A DNA stretch of 64,000 nt from Trema orientale (lineage: Eukaryota; Streptophyta; Magnoliopsida; Rosales; Cannabaceae). Both the position numbers and the translations under genes were made by a program. Below, piece after piece: positions 44,176-56,735 of the stretch. The notes beneath the pieces are model-generated. The model was not told the DNA's origin. It searched no databases and worked only from the letters and a program-made list of their open reading frames with translations. The DNA is taken from NCBI GenBank assembly GCA_002914845.1, contig JXTC01000346.1, positions 151,766 to 215,765 of the forward strand, in the 5' to 3' direction. The stretch's first letter is position 1; each line of letters starts with the position of its first letter.

Positions 44176-45850
44176 AATTTCCTATTTTTAAATTTTGAAT
44201 TAGAGATAATTTAGGAAATTCGAATTAGTTACCTTATTTGATTTTTGAAATTCAAATACTGGTAACTAATCTGATAGGATAAGATTCTATCAGAAAATCT
44301 TATTTTCTCTAATTTTAAAATTTAAATATTTAAATTTAAATTAAGGATAAGATCCTTAATTTATGGAAAGATTTAAATTAAGGACAAGATCCTCAATTTA
44401 AATGAATTTAAATTAAGTATAAGATCCTTTATTTTAATAAATTCAAATCAAGGATAAGATCACTTGATTTTAGGAAATTTAAATGACTATTTAAATATGG
44501 ATAGGATCACATATTTAAATAGATTTGATTTCAAATTTAAATATGGATGAGATCCCACTATTTAAGGAAATCAATTTAAATAAATAGGGAATTAATTAAC
44601 TACCAAAATTAAAATTTTTAAATTAAATAGATATGGATAAGATCTATATCTTAAACATATTTTAATTCGATTAAAATATAAATTTCGAAACTAAGAGTTA
44701 ATTCGAAATCAATTTAAAATTTTAATTAGATATATTTTTTAATTAAATATTATGTGATAATATTTAAAATTTTCAAATTCAAAAGTTGGTTAGATATTTA
44801 CTAAACTATTTATGAGATAATTAATTATTTGTTTGAATTTGAATTTGATTTGAATTCAAATTTAGAGATATTCTAGGAGATTTAAATAGTTAAATCTTTT
44901 ACAATTTAAATTTGAACCTTATGAAGATTTCGAATTAAAATTGAAAAGAATATCTTATCTATCCAAATTTGTTTGATTTTGAATTTAAAGTTGGTAGTAA
45001 ATTTTAATGAGATTAAAATGGATGATTAGAAATTATGAGATAATTTCAGATTTGGCAAAATTTTGAACTTTCTATTTATTTTTAATGTGATTAAAAATGA
45101 TGATTAGATATTATGAGATAAATTTAATTTTAAATTTATGTGATTGAATAATATTATTAGATTAATTATTTGATAATTAATTTATGATTTGAAATTCAAA
45201 TGTTGAATTTAAATCAAGAGATATTCTAGAAAATTTAATAAGATTAAATTTTTCAAAAGATTATCTATATTAATTATTCAATAATTAATTTAAGGATTTG
45301 AAATTCAAATGTTGAATTTAAGTCTGGAAATATTCTAATAGATTAATGTGATTAAAGCTTTTAGATAATTAATATAATTATGTGATAATTAATTTGAGAT
45401 TTGAAATTTAAAAGTTAAATTCAAATTAATAGATATTTGTAGAGATTTAATTTGATTAAATCATCTACATATCTAATTTAAATCTTGTGAAGATTTTACT
45501 TAGTAAATATCTATATTATCCAATTTAAATTTAAATGGAAAGTTTACATTTTATTTTAATGAGATTAAAATAATGTTTTGAAAATTATGAGATAATTCAA
45601 AATTTGAAAATCGAATAAGTGGGAGATATTTTAATTATGAGATAATTAAATTTATAATTCAAAATTTAAATTCAAAAGTTGAATTCAAATTTTAAAATAT
45701 TCAAGGAGATTTAATTTGGATTAAATCTTTTAATTAAATAAATTAGATTTTGTGAAAATCTTAATTATTTAAACTTGAATATTATCTTTCACAGTTATTA
45801 TTTAATAATATCTTTTATGAAAAGATTATTTAATTATTAAATAAGAATAA
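44176..45850. repeat. Array of short inverted repeats (triloop hairpins) in the copia leader
   Basis: At least twenty inverted repeats with 6-14 bp arms follow one another. Verified examples, with loop: 44271-44293 AAG, 44337-44363 AAG (12-bp perfect arms), 44445-44470 AAG, 44489-44520 AGG, 44537-44565 GAG, 44629-44651 AAG, 44745-44765 GTG, 45001-45019 GAG, 45029-45047 GAG, 45078-45098 GTG, 45161-45181 TTG, 45230-45252 AAG, 45432-45473 TTG, 45480-45496 GTG, 45551-45573 GAG, 45630-45650 GAG, 45745-45761 GTG, 45810-45826 ATG. Loops are usually NNG between T and A, and arm sequences differ while staying complementary. There is no ORF. It lies in the transcribed leader between primer site and gag. 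Confidence 0.85.
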
Positions 45851-45899
45851 ATGCTAGAATGATTAATAATCATTAACTTCTCTATTTTATTAAATTCTG

Positions 45900-46600
45900 C
45901 CAATACTTGATTATTATATGAATAATGTTGCATGCATATTCTATATAGAGTATTTAATTACATGATCTTAGTAACATGTCATATAGGATAGTAGAGCTAC
46001 TCACGTGTAAAATATGAACATGCTTACATAATTGATTTTAGGTTACTAAGTAAGTTAGATAACTGGGTAAAATTATTAAATCCCTAATTATAAAATATTG
46101 AGTGGGAGAAGGTATCAGATACCTACGGTCTCTATTGTTGGTTTATTATGTACTAAGATGAGCCTCGCCTCAGAATCTTGCTGAGCTCCCGTAGGAGGGT
46201 TTTCCTCCGGGTAGTACTAGAAATGAATTTCTTAGGATAAGGTATTAGGTGGACTGTATAAGGCCGATCACCCATAGGAGACGGTCTTATATAGAAAGTT
46301 TAATTACTGAAACAATAGTTATACACTCAACTCGAAATACTAATATCCTTCCGTAGGAGTTCTTCTTAGTAGAGTAGAGGACTAAATTAAATGGTAGTTA
46401 GAAATATGGGATATGAGATATTTGTCTTATTTTCTAAATAAAATTGTTCAGTTTGAATTGTTAATTGCATGACTTCCCGTAGGAGGCTTGTAATTAATGG
46501 AAAGTTGAATTACCATGAATATTAGTGATAGTCTTAGGGATACTTCACTTGCATATTGTACATTTTACTTTACATTATGTTAATTATTCAAAATATTTAT
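45900..46600 (+). other. Conserved copia leader block
   Basis: Matches the fragments at 20641-21340 (forward) and 25091-25435 (inverted). It carries CTCC-CGTA-GGAG (46186-46197) and related inverted repeats at 46348-46359 and near 46473-46486. Non-coding. Confidence 0.7.
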
Positions 46601-46849
46601 TACATGGATTATTTATTTTCGTTCAAATAGATATGTCCTTAATTCCTTTACCCACTAGACTCATATACACATAACTTGTATGGTTAGACTATGTTGTCTG
46701 GATTAATGTAACCTAGATTTAGTGCTTATGGCTGATAAGTTATTAAGTTTTTACTCTTATATGTTCATCCACATTCACTGGTGAGACTAGTGAAGAAAAA
46801 TAAAGCATATATGTATTGGGAGAATTCCTAAATAATTCATTGATATATA

Positions 46850-47540
46850 TTGACATGAGATGTCCAATATGTTTCTACATAAAATTCAAGGAATTCAAAC
46901 CACTACAAATGTTATGCTAAATCTCAATGAGATACCTAATGAATATCTTCACCAAGTTAAAGTAGCTAAAGGTGAATTTTCTAATCCTTAGCTAAAAGGA
47001 AAATGTTTCCTATATAATACTAAGGGATATTGAAAGAAAATTGTTAGGGATACCTATACAATACTTGATTGGAAGGTAATAACAATTTATTGTTCATTAA
47101 CTTATTTTAGTGGATGACCTAATGAATCTTGGATAAGATTCAAGAATCGTTAACCATATTTGCATGATTGTTGCAAAGGGTTCTAGGAAACCAAATGGGT
47201 TTAGTGAAGGTAAGTTCACTAAGAGTAAGGACTACAATAACTATAGGGTGCATATAAAATGAGAAATCTTTAAATTCATGTTTGATGAATTTATGATTAG
47301 GGTTTAAAAAAAATTGTCAAGTATTTAAGAGAAATTTGATTTTTGTTTCATATTTGATGAAACGATATTATTCTGTTTGTCTTAACAACAAAGTTTCCAT
47401 GTGAAAGAATAATATTCTTAATTGGGCTGAATGACATTTTTATTGACCTAAATTATTCTCGTTTATGTGACACTAATAATGACAAGATTGAACACGATAA
47501 ATCTAATCATAAGAAAGTAAGTAAGTACTAAGAATAAAAC
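46850..47540 (+). pseudogene. Copia gag remnant
   Basis: Fragmentary frame with CFLYNTKGYWKENC-like codons near 47005 (with a stop in place of W), a decayed CX2CX4HX4C knuckle. Most of the capsid is unrecognisable. The same decayed sequence is present inverted at 21341-22440. Confidence 0.5.
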
Positions 47541-47544
47541 ATAG

Positions 47545-48020
47545 TTGCACTTCGATCATATTAACCTAAATATGATCCAAAGATTGGTTAAGGATAGACA
47601 TCTAAACTCGTTAGAAGCCAAATCATTACCAATCTGCGAATCCTATCTGGAAGGTAAAATGACTAAAAAGTCCTTTATTAGAAAAGACCTAAGAGTGCAA
47701 GAATGTTTAAAAATAGTACATGTTGTTGTCTGCGGGCCCTTGAGCAATCAAGCCCAATAAGGTTTTGAATATTTCATTATGAATGATTAATCAAAATTTT
47801 TGTTTTGTTTACCTAATGTTATTGCTAATTGAATTCTTTCGAAAAGTTCAAAGAATTGAAAGCGAAAACCAATAAGCAATTAGGAAAAGCGTAAAGACGC
47901 ATCGATTGGATCAAAGCGTTGAATACCTCTATAGAGAATTCTTAGGAATATCTCATAGACAATGAGAATTTGTGGCTATGATTAAGTTACTGTTCAATTG
48001 TTCATTATTACGAACCCCAA
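47545..48020 (+). pseudogene. Copia GAG-pre-integrase and integrase start, remnant
   Basis: A 71-codon open piece (47545-47760) shows HINLNMIQRLVKD, LPICESYLEGKMTK and VVCGPLSNQAQ. The pre-integrase zinc region normally has HxxxH...CxxC; here the second cysteine is replaced (CESY). After it, traces of the integrase D-containing segment run to about 47965, followed by loss of the core. The frame is broken by stops, for example at 47758. No catalytic triad is recoverable. Confidence 0.82.
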
Positions 48021-48079
48021 AGTAAGTTATTTCTTAAGGAACTAACTGATGATGTAATCAGCCAATCTATACAAGATAG

Positions 48080-49190
48080 AATAGAGTAAGCACTTAGGAA
48101 TGATAAATCACTAGAAGATCAATATATATCGGACCCTCATTGTAGTGAGAGAACTGTGAGACAATCTAGAAGATATTTGGGAATAGGAGAGTCCTATGAT
48201 CCAAAATCTGATTACTTTATCTACTAAGAGGAAATAGATGATATTGATATAGATCTTTGGCAAAAAGCAATAGAATCCGTATTAGAGTCTATGTACTCTA
48301 ATAAAATCTGGGATCTTATAGATCCACCTGGAAGGTTAAATTTTTTAGGTGCAAGTTAGTCTATAAGAGAAAAAGAGGAAGAGACAAGAAAGTAAAGACT
48401 TTCAAGGGAAGTTAGTTGCAAACAGATTATATACAGAAAGAATGTCTATTCTGTTGTTATGAACAAGTCTATTGATATACTCTTTTTCCATAGTTGTATC
48501 TCTTAATTATGAGATATAGCAAATGGACGTTAAGATAGCTTTCCTGAATAGCAATTTTGACGATTATATCTAAAAGGTACAACCAGATGGATTCATTGAA
48601 AAAGGCTAAGAAAGCAAGTTTGTGAAACTTTAGAGATCTAATTTATAGATTTAAGCATTTGTCCAGAATTTATCGATTTGAACGATACATGGACGACTCT
48701 TGTATCTATAAAAGATTCAGGGAAGCAAAGTGATTTTTCCGGTTTATATGTATTGGTGATATACTAATCATTGGGAATGATATAGGATCACAATCGTCAA
48801 TAAGAATTTAGTTAGCACAATAGTATGATATTTATTATGTTGTTAGGATAGTAAGTTATTACTAATCCAATCCAGAACCTGAACATAGAGTTATAGTCAA
48901 GTGTATCCTTAAGTATCTTCAGAGAAATAGGAACTATATGCTTGTCTATTCTGAAGAAAGATTTGACTTTTTGTAAGATATATTAATTCGGATGCTTGAT
49001 CTAAAAATATACTCCAGAGGATCAACCTTTTGTTATGTGTTAACCCTAGTAGGAAAATATTATAGTGAGTAAGATAGCCTTAACAGAAGATCCTTGCTGA
49101 TCCGTTTACCAAATCTTTAGAAATCAAAGTATTTGAGGATCACCTAGAAGGAATGGGACTGCGTGATATATCACATCTACTTTAAAGGGC
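48080..49190 (+). pseudogene. Copia RT and RNase H remnant
   Basis: Recognisable pieces: DLWQKAIESVLESMYSNKIW (about 48250-48310), QMDVKIAFLNS (about 48515), IGNDIG (about 48770, where the YVDD box just upstream is lost), KCILKYLQRNRNYMLVYSEE (about 48900-48960) and the terminal IADPFTK-like end at about 49090-49180, closing just before the polypurine tract. RT and RNase H are both internally deleted and interrupted by many stops. The parallel remnant at 25830-27482 is better preserved. Confidence 0.8.
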
Positions 49191-49200
49191 AAGTGGGAGA
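49184..49200 (+). other. Copia polypurine tract
   Basis: AAAGGGCAAGTGGGAGA directly before the 3' LTR. Confidence 0.85.
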
Positions 49201-49201
49201 T

Positions 49202-50837
49202 TGTTGGGAATATGCCCTAGAAAGCAGTTTCTTTGTTTGACATTTTAAACAATGTATATTGGATTTAAGTGTTATCTATTTTTGTTAATAAATTCCATAT
49301 TATATCCCAATTATATACATGTGATGTTTATATTTTCTATTATGCAAATGTCTCAAGTTTCCATGACTAATAATGAGTAATAAAGAATTATTCATATAAA
49401 GTGTTCACATGTGGGAGACTAAATTCCTTATTTCATTATGTCTAAATTAAAAGTTCACATTCTGCAAAAAAAGGTGGAATACTTTATTTTGCCATAGAAT
49501 GTAGTATTGTCTATTTCAACGGGATTGATGAAGTCTCCAATCATCGAAGTGTCTGACTTCGGATAGAAACACTAGTATGTTATAAGAAAGTTATAAGTGC
49601 ATTGAACTAGACCAAGTAAAAATAGAATTTGAGGTTAAGTGCTGTAACTCAATATTCTATCTTTCACTAATCTAGCACTATTGCAAGATTACCTTAATCC
49701 TAGTGATTGTCGGACTTGTTTTCATGAGTTTTATTTTTTTGACTTACTAAAGGACTAGTTCCAATTATATGGTTCGAACTCCAGTATCTTGGAAGATAAG
49801 ATTTGTGAATTAACGAGAACACCCTTCATGATTTGGACACCATGCATATAATGTCACTTTGAGTTTTTTCAAGGACTTGGATAATAAAAAACTAGGCGCC
49901 AGGTATTCACTTTGTGAATTTGTCTGTGTTTGTATAGGCAGCTACAAACACCGTAGTCAATTATTATCCATTGGATGAAAAATAGCAACTCAAAGGTAAA
50001 TATGTACTAGAGGGGTAATACAGTAATTTCACCTCACTAGTACGGTATTGCATCGGGGGTATATTTGCAGGTATAGTATATGCTAAATGAATCAAGTTAA
50101 TTAAGGTGTTAATTAGCTTCACAGAAAATATATGACATTTAGTCTAAGAGTGCAATATTGGGCCTATAGTGGAGTGCCCCAATATTAATCAACAAGGCCT
50201 GGTTATAATTAAGAGTTAATTATGACTGTGGATAGTTGGTCCATTGGAGCTTAGACTACTTGGATCCATAAGGTCCCCTGTCTAGCTCACATATAGCCCA
50301 ATAACTAATTAAATGGTCAGTTGAGCCCAATAAACCCATTAGGATTTACATCACTCTAATACTTAAGAGAAAAATTCTCCTAAGCCTCTGTAACAAGAGC
50401 CACACGCCACCCTATGCACAGTAACTGTGCTTTTAGTGTGACAGAGAGAAAAAGAGAGATGGGAGAGATGAGCCGTCTCAGGAGAAATCCCGTGTTCGTT
50501 CATAGCCGCTGAGGGAGAGATACCCATGGCCGTAGACGTGTAGTCAAGGAGAAGGAAAAGCATCTTCTGGATCGTCTGCTCATCTCTCTCTTGGGAATCA
50601 AGAAGGTGCCTACACACCAGATCATTCAACGGGTTCCAGAGAATAGACGGGAAGGCTCAGTGGTTGTGAAGCTCTTCCAGGTTTTATCTAAACCAAAATC
50701 CATGAATTGATTTATGTTAGATCAACAATCCTACGTTTATGTTTTGTAAAGTTTCAAGAAAGATTTTAAAATACCTATTCCGCTGCGTTCTTGATTTTTT
50801 ACAAAACTGCGAAAATTTGTTTCCGGAATTTCCAGCA
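49202..50837 (+). repeat. Copia 3' LTR
   Basis: 1636 bp, TGTTGGGAATATGCCC to CCAGCA, pairing with 41634-43272. Confidence 0.95.
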
Positions 50838-50842
50838 TGAAC
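50838..50842. repeat. Copia target-site duplication, right (TGAAC)
   Basis: Four of five bases match 41629-41633. The protease frame of the host element resumes directly after it on the minus strand. Confidence 0.75.
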
Positions 50843-51768
50843 TTGTCTCCTCGGAAGCCTTATTGGAGTGATAAATGTTGGACTTGACTATATCTTCATT
50901 CACCCTCAGAGATAGCTCCTCTTTCGATACATCAATCAAAGCTCCACTTGTAGCCAAGAAAGGTCGCCCAAGGATTAGAGGCATGTCTTGGTCTTCATCC
51001 ATATCCAAAACCACAAAATTAGTTGGAAAAATAAATTTGTCGACTTTTACCAACACATCTTCAATGACTCCACGAGCAAGTTGTAGTGTGATGGTGGTTG
51101 GCTTGACTTCTCCAAGTCCGAGCTTTTTGAACACAGACAAGGGCATGAGATTGATGCTTGCCCCAAGATCACACAAAGCTTTATCAAAGGAGGTGCCACC
51201 GATTGTGCAAGGAATAGTGAAGCTGCCCTTTAATTTTTGTGGTAGTTTTCTTTGGATAATAGTGCTACATTCCTCTGTCAACTTCGCCATTTCAAATTCC
51301 TCTAACTTCCTCTTCTTCAACATAATATCCTTCATGAATTTGACATAATTTGGCATTTGTTCAAGAGCATCTACAAAAGGAATATTAATGTGAATTTTCC
51401 TAAAGATTTCTAAAAATTTTGCCAATTGAGAATCAAGCTTTTTCTTTTGAAATCTTTGAGGATAAGGAAGAGGGGGTTTAATAATTTGAGGATTATATGG
51501 AAATAAAATAGTTCTCGGTTTAGAAACTTCCCTGATAGCATTTTCTTCTTCATTGTTCACATCTATGGTGTGCTTCTCTTTGTGGCCAAGCAAAGGTGTG
51601 GGCTTGGTAGCTTATTGTTGCGTCTCTCCATCAATTTCTCTCCCGCATCTTAGAGTTATAGCATTCCAATGCTCCTTAGGATTGCTTTCGATATCACTTT
51701 GGAATTTCCCTTGTTGTTAAGAATTAATTGCAGTCGCTAATTGCCCAAGTTGAACTTCAAAGGACTTC

Positions 51769-51773
51769 GTGAT
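51769..51773. repeat. Tekay target-site duplication, left (GTGAT)
   Basis: Pairs with ATGAT at 62549-62553 with one mismatch. The host gag frame resumes across it. Confidence 0.75.
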
Positions 51774-54731
51774 TGTGACATCCAGCTCCTCACATAATTA
51801 AGAGAGCCAATAATAAACATGCTCTAATTGCATATTAGGCATCTAGAAGTCATTAATACCAGTTTCATAAAAACATGCTCATTCATTATGTTACGTGCAT
51901 TCACATACATGTTATTGTACTAATAATTTGCTCAAGTATTCCGATGCAGTGTAAAGATTCAATACCCTCAGAAAGAGAGAGCTCGGTGTGCTAAAAGAAC
52001 AAATAATATAATTATAAAAGTAATACTATGTGGACATGCATTAAGATCGTACTTGTTAATAACTTGGTCAAATAGTAGTTTTTCGGTAAAATGCATTTTT
52101 CACGCACTTCGGAGCCGAATTCACTGTGTGTTTGACACGTCAAATAGGCTTAATTTAATGTCTAGGACTCATTCATAGCATTTTATTTGTCGGCTCCAGG
52201 TAAGTACGAGGTGGCATTCTAGACACTAATTTGTATTTAGTTGTACTAAGCTAGCTTAGATTAAGCTTAATCGCGTAATGTCGTTTTTTGTGCATTCTAA
52301 TAATTAAGTTCTAATACTATGTTTGCCATGTTAATTAGAGTGTAATTGACTTTCTTTTTATGTTTAATGACTGGTTATAGGGCTAGGTTCCACTAGATTA
52401 CAACAAGATTGGCCATATGGGATTATAGGTCAAAGTATGACTAGTTTTCACCTTCTAAGCTAGGTTTCACCATTTTAGACTACACTTGGGTGTATAGGAT
52501 GGACCAGCAACGTGGTGAGTATGCTAAGGATGTTTTAGAGCTGGACACATGGAAAGCAATGAGCAAAATACCCAAAATACCCCTTAGAATTTAAGTTATG
52601 CCATTTCTTAGTCATTAAGTATCACTTTTTGACCAAATCTGGTCATTTGCTTTCCCTTTCTCTCCAGCCATGAACTGAGCCTCTCCAATACCTTCCTACA
52701 ATTCTCTCGACCCCTCTTATCCATATTCAAGAGTTTCCAAGTGGTAGAACTCAATTTGGAGCTCTAGAAAGAAAGATAGACCAAAACTAGTCAAGGTAGC
52801 TCTACTAAGTTCTTCTTTCTAGGTCTTGTCCTTTAATTTCAATTCTCTACTTGTTCCCATTTAAATATTGGTTTCATCAGGTCCTCTTAAGTTAAGAAAT
52901 CCATTTCTAAGCCTTGGGAATCAGTTTGGTGGAGATAGAAGGCAAGAATACTAGCAAAGACTCAAACTAGTCAAGGTGAGGTTTATGTTGGATTTTGAAT
53001 TTGTAGTGAGTTTCCAATATTTCAGCTCTTAAACCTAATCTATTATTTGATGAATAATGGTGCTAGGAACCCTTATTATTGTTGGAAATATAAAATTTAA
53101 GTGGAGGATTAATGTTAGACTTAAAGTCCCAAAGTTTGTTATTTACGGAGTTAAGTGTTTTTATGTATAATAAATTAAGTTTTCTATGTTTGTAATATGA
53201 TTTCTTAAATTTGGATTGTATATCTTATTGATCCTATTATCTATTACACTCAATTGGTGACTGCTTGTGATGACACACAAATGTAAAAGTGGTTTTAAAC
53301 TTGTTTAAACTGAAAAAGAGTTCAAGTGCACTTAAATTGTTCTAAGTGATCCTCTTGATGTGTATATGTGGGAATTGGATTGTTAATTGTCATTGCAGGT
53401 TTAAAACCATGATTTTAATCATGTGGGAATGTCCTAAAAATAGGGGAGGTGCCGTCCAAATGTTTTTAAAATGAAATGGCACCATTTAGGAACAAATGGT
53501 CTAGTTTTTACAAAATGATGTGCCATTTTAGATCATTTTGTATTAATGAACTAGCATTCATATTTTAATACTTTTAAACAGTTTTTCAATGTTAGTTATT
53601 GATTGTCAAGTACCTTAGGTGATTTATATGCTTCCGGGCCATTTTAAGATCAAGTTTCTTAATTTGGTGAAAGTTGTCGTTTCGGTCTTGTTCAAGTATT
53701 TTAATGCATTCTTTTTATAAAATGTGCATCATGAGTAATAGTAATTTATAACAGGTGATTAGGACACCAATCTCTAGAGGATATTGACTCTTTCCACTAT
53801 CAATTCCTATTCAGAACACGAGGTAAGTAAAGTACTCAACTGCAACATAAGAATTATGTGCTATATAAGTATCTATTATGTTTTTATATTTTGCATTTAT
53901 TCTTGTTATGAGTATGGCCATTGGCATTTTGATTTCAGCATATATATGCTTGGTGATTTTGGTGTGGTATTATTATGTACACAATGCATGTTTTATAAAA
54001 AAGTTTAAGAAGGGTAATATAATTTATAAAATGCCTTAGTATTATTGTGTAAAACTATTTTATCATAGAGAAGTTAAGACCAGGTAACTTTAAGAAGGTT
54101 TTGTGTCACTGTTACGGGGAAGCGGGATAAATATTTAGGAAGCCCATGGGATATCATTAATTCAGGAAGCCTTGCAGGCACAGTGCTGAACCGGACAGTG
54201 GGCACAAGACAGGGAAAGGTCGAAAGGAAATTGTTTATACTAAAACATTTAAGCAAGCACGGTCATACATTTAATTCATGTCATTGAGCAACATGTCATC
54301 CATTACTTTACTTACTGAGCTGTAGCTCATTATAGTCTTGTGTTGCAGGTAATGATTGAGATGACAGCATGAGTTTGTGAGCTGCAGTAGAGGCCCAACC
54401 TTGGTGTTGTATATATGGATATTTTGACCACATGTGGGGGGCCTAGTTCGTGTATTTTGGGGATATTTTTGAGTCTCTCAACTAAGTTGTTTTAGTTCAT
54501 TCCTTTTTGGTATCTATTACTACCTTTTGTTTTGTGATATATGTATATACTGATCCACACCATGTTTGTAAATAAAGTCAGCTATCGATAGAGTTTTAAA
54601 GAAAATAAAAAGTTCAAATTGGCCCGTATTTTTAGAAAAATAATTATAGGATTATTTTCCAAAAGTAACGCCTTGTAAATAGAAAGTTAATAAATTCCGA
54701 CCAGTAGTAGGTAGATAAGGAGGGCGTTACA
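51774..54731 (+). repeat. Tekay 5' LTR
   Basis: 2958 bp. Compared with the 3' LTR it lacks a ~196-bp block at 54133 but retains about 38 bp near 52240 that the 3' LTR lacks. The ORF at 53784-54008 recurs in the other LTR and is not supported as a gene. Confidence 0.93.
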
Positions 54732-54734
54732 AGT

Positions 54735-54744
54735 TGGTATCAGA
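54735..54744 (+). other. Tekay primer-binding site
   Basis: TGGTATCAGA, initiator Met-tRNA type, three bases after the LTR; the following bases diverge from the consensus. Confidence 0.75.
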
Positions 54745-54902
54745 TCGGAGGTTTAAATCGTTTCTGTAGACCGTCCATATGTGCATGTCGAGGAAGAGAA
54801 TCACTCAGCTCACAAGTAAGTATTTTATGTGCATTAATTTATATTTGTTGCATGCTTCATGTTTATTATTGGCTAATCTTTACTAGGACAAGGAACACAG
54901 AA

Positions 54903-56735
54903 ATGACTATCACTCGAGGTCAAACATCTGGAGCTACTGAGGGCTCTACCCCTGAGAGACATGCACAGGAGTTGGTTGAACTCCGTGAAATGGTCCGTAG
55001 ACAGACAGAACAGATTGAGAGGCTATTACAACAGCAAGAGGAAAGATAAATTCCGCCTAACACACATCCTCCCCAATCACCACCACCACCTCCACCACAG
55101 GCCCCAGCTGCATTACACCCTCTAGAACCACTGTATGAACAGTTTAGGAAACAACACCCACCAGTATTTGAGGGTACTACAGATCCACTCGATGCAGAAG
55201 AATGGAAATGTTCGTTGGAAATAATTTTTAACTTTATGTAGCTTAATGAAAGGGAGAAAGTTTGTTGTGCTGTTTATATGTTAAAGAGAGATGCACGTAT
55301 ATGGTGGGACGTGATTAGGCAAACCAGAGACACTACTCAGATGACATGGACAGAATTTCAATTTGTTTTCAATGAGAAATATTACAATACTGCAGTGTTG
55401 GCCATAAAGGTGAATGAGTTTAGTAAGTTACAATAGGGCAACCTCTCAGTGGCTGAGTATGTGAGAAAATTCGATCAGTTGGCAAGGTTTGCTTCAGATA
55501 TGGTCCCTAATGATATCACAAGGGTCACTCGCTTTATGGAGGGACTTAAGCTAGAACTTGCTAGAGATGTTGACATGGGACTTACAGGGCCAATTTCATA
55601 TGGACAGGCTGTAGAGAAAGCTTTACGAGCTGAACATCGAGAAGAGAAGATATTAAAAGCTAGAGCTTCTACCAGTTTTCCTCGTAGAGATTTTCAGCCC
55701 AATACAAGTCGTTTCAATGACAATAAACGAAGAGGTCAATTTTTCCAAGGTGGGTCAGAACAAAATAAGAGGTTCAATAGCAAACAAAAGAGTGGACAAC
55801 AAAGGAGACAACAATGACAACGATGTGAAAAATGTGGTAAGAACCATCCAGGAGAGTACAGAGCGCATACCACAGTTTGTTATAAATGTGGTAAGGAGGG
55901 TCATTTTAAAAGAGAGTGCCCACTGTGGAAGAATGAGCAGAAGAAAGAAGAACCTAGGAAGACTAATGCTAGGGTGTTTGCACTCACTCAGGCTGATGCA
56001 GACGCAGATCCTTTGGTTGTTTCAAGTGAGATTCTTATCGCTAATATACCTACACATGCATTAATAGATTTTGGTGCCACACATTCATTTGCATCCATAA
56101 CATATGTGAGGAGATTGGGTAGACTCCCTGATCAGTTGCCAGAGGTATACAGTACGGCATTACCATCGGGGGAAATATTATATTCAGATCAGTGGCTAAA
56201 AGGAGTTCCATTACAGATAGATGGCAGAGAGCTGTTTGTGGATCTTGTGATGTTGGAAATGCAAGAATATGAGGTGATACTCGGTATGGATTGACTTTCT
56301 AAGTATAATGCTACTATTGACTGTGGAAAGAAAAGAGTTATATTCTAACCTTCTGAAGAAGATCAGTTTGTTTTCATTAGCACTCTACCAAAAACTAGTC
56401 TACCTATCATCTCTGCTTTGAAGGTGAAAAAATTGTTAGACAATGGTTGTTCAGGGTATTTAGCTAATGTAATTGATACATCTATGGAACAACAATTGAG
56501 ACCAGAAGATGTACAGATAGTTAGGGATTTCTTAGAAGTGTTTCCGGATGAATTACCAGGATTACCACCAGACAGAGAAATTGAGTTTGTTATTGAATTA
56601 TTGCCTAGTACTGCACCAATATCGAAGGCACCCTATAGAATGGTACCTGCAGAGTTGAAAGAATTGAAGACATAATTACAGGAACTCGTAGAGAAAAAGT
56701 TCATCAAACCTAGCTATTCACCATGGGGCGCTCCA
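54903..56735 (+). pseudogene. Tekay gag, CCHC knuckle and protease
   Basis: A single frame with stops at 55047, 55239, 55434, 55815, 56292, 56346 and 56673. Order: N-terminal coiled region (ELVELREMVRRQTEQIERLL), proline run (PPPPPPQAP near 55083), capsid (EEWKCSLEIIFNFM, then WWDVIRQTRDTTQMTW, then VAEYVRKFDQLARFASDMVP), zinc knuckle CYKCGKEGHFKREC (55878-55919, intact CX2CX4HX4C), and protease with LIDFGATHSFAS near 56069, where the active-site triad is D-F-G instead of D-S-G. The linker ELPGLPPDREIEFVIEL precedes RT. The ATG at 54903 (MTITRGQTSG) is chosen for position after the primer site; an in-frame ATG at 54852 lies slightly upstream. Confidence 0.88.

Larger units (their letters stand above)
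41634..50837 (+). mobile_element. Ty1/copia element with two LTRs, degenerate interior
   Basis: A 9.2-kb element: 5' LTR 41634-43272, primer site, GC-rich minisatellite (43729-44090), long AT-rich leader with a hairpin array (about 44176-45850), a conserved leader block (45900-46600), traces of gag, integrase, RT and RNase H (46850-49190), polypurine tract and 3' LTR 49202-50837. The coding traces match the copia remnant at 25830-27482 but are full of stops and deletions. It is inserted in the minus-strand Athila-like element just after its protease. LTRs start TGTTGGGAATATGCCC and end in AGCA. The LTRs are similar but differ at scattered positions, so the insertion is not recent. Confidence 0.93.
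50838..51773 (-). pseudogene. Athila-like gag end and aspartic protease
   Basis: Minus-strand polyprotein piece. From the right it begins with the gag tail (SFEVQLGQLATAINS, then a stop near 51720, and HWNAITLRCGREI, a stop near 51614), then a 260-codon open stretch from 51593. The protease has the active-site region CDLGASINLMP (D-L-G in place of D-S/T-G), followed by PLILGRPFLATSGALIDV. The frame ends at the copia junction (50838) and continues at 41633. It is cut on its right by the Tekay LTR at 51774, beyond which gag continues at 62549. Protease releases capsid and enzymes from the polyprotein (family knowledge). The DLG variant is common in this clade. Confidence 0.88.

Noticed and set aside
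43542..44214. Overlapping ORFs on both strands in the GC-rich block
   Set aside because: They arise from the 27-28 bp GC minisatellite; six-frame openness is a composition effect.
50875..51348. 157-codon plus-strand ORF
   Set aside because: Antisense to the clear aspartic protease reading frame.
53784..54008. 74-codon ORF repeated at 61408-61632
   Set aside because: Located in the paired Tekay LTRs; duplication explains the repeat and the peptide has no recognisable feature.
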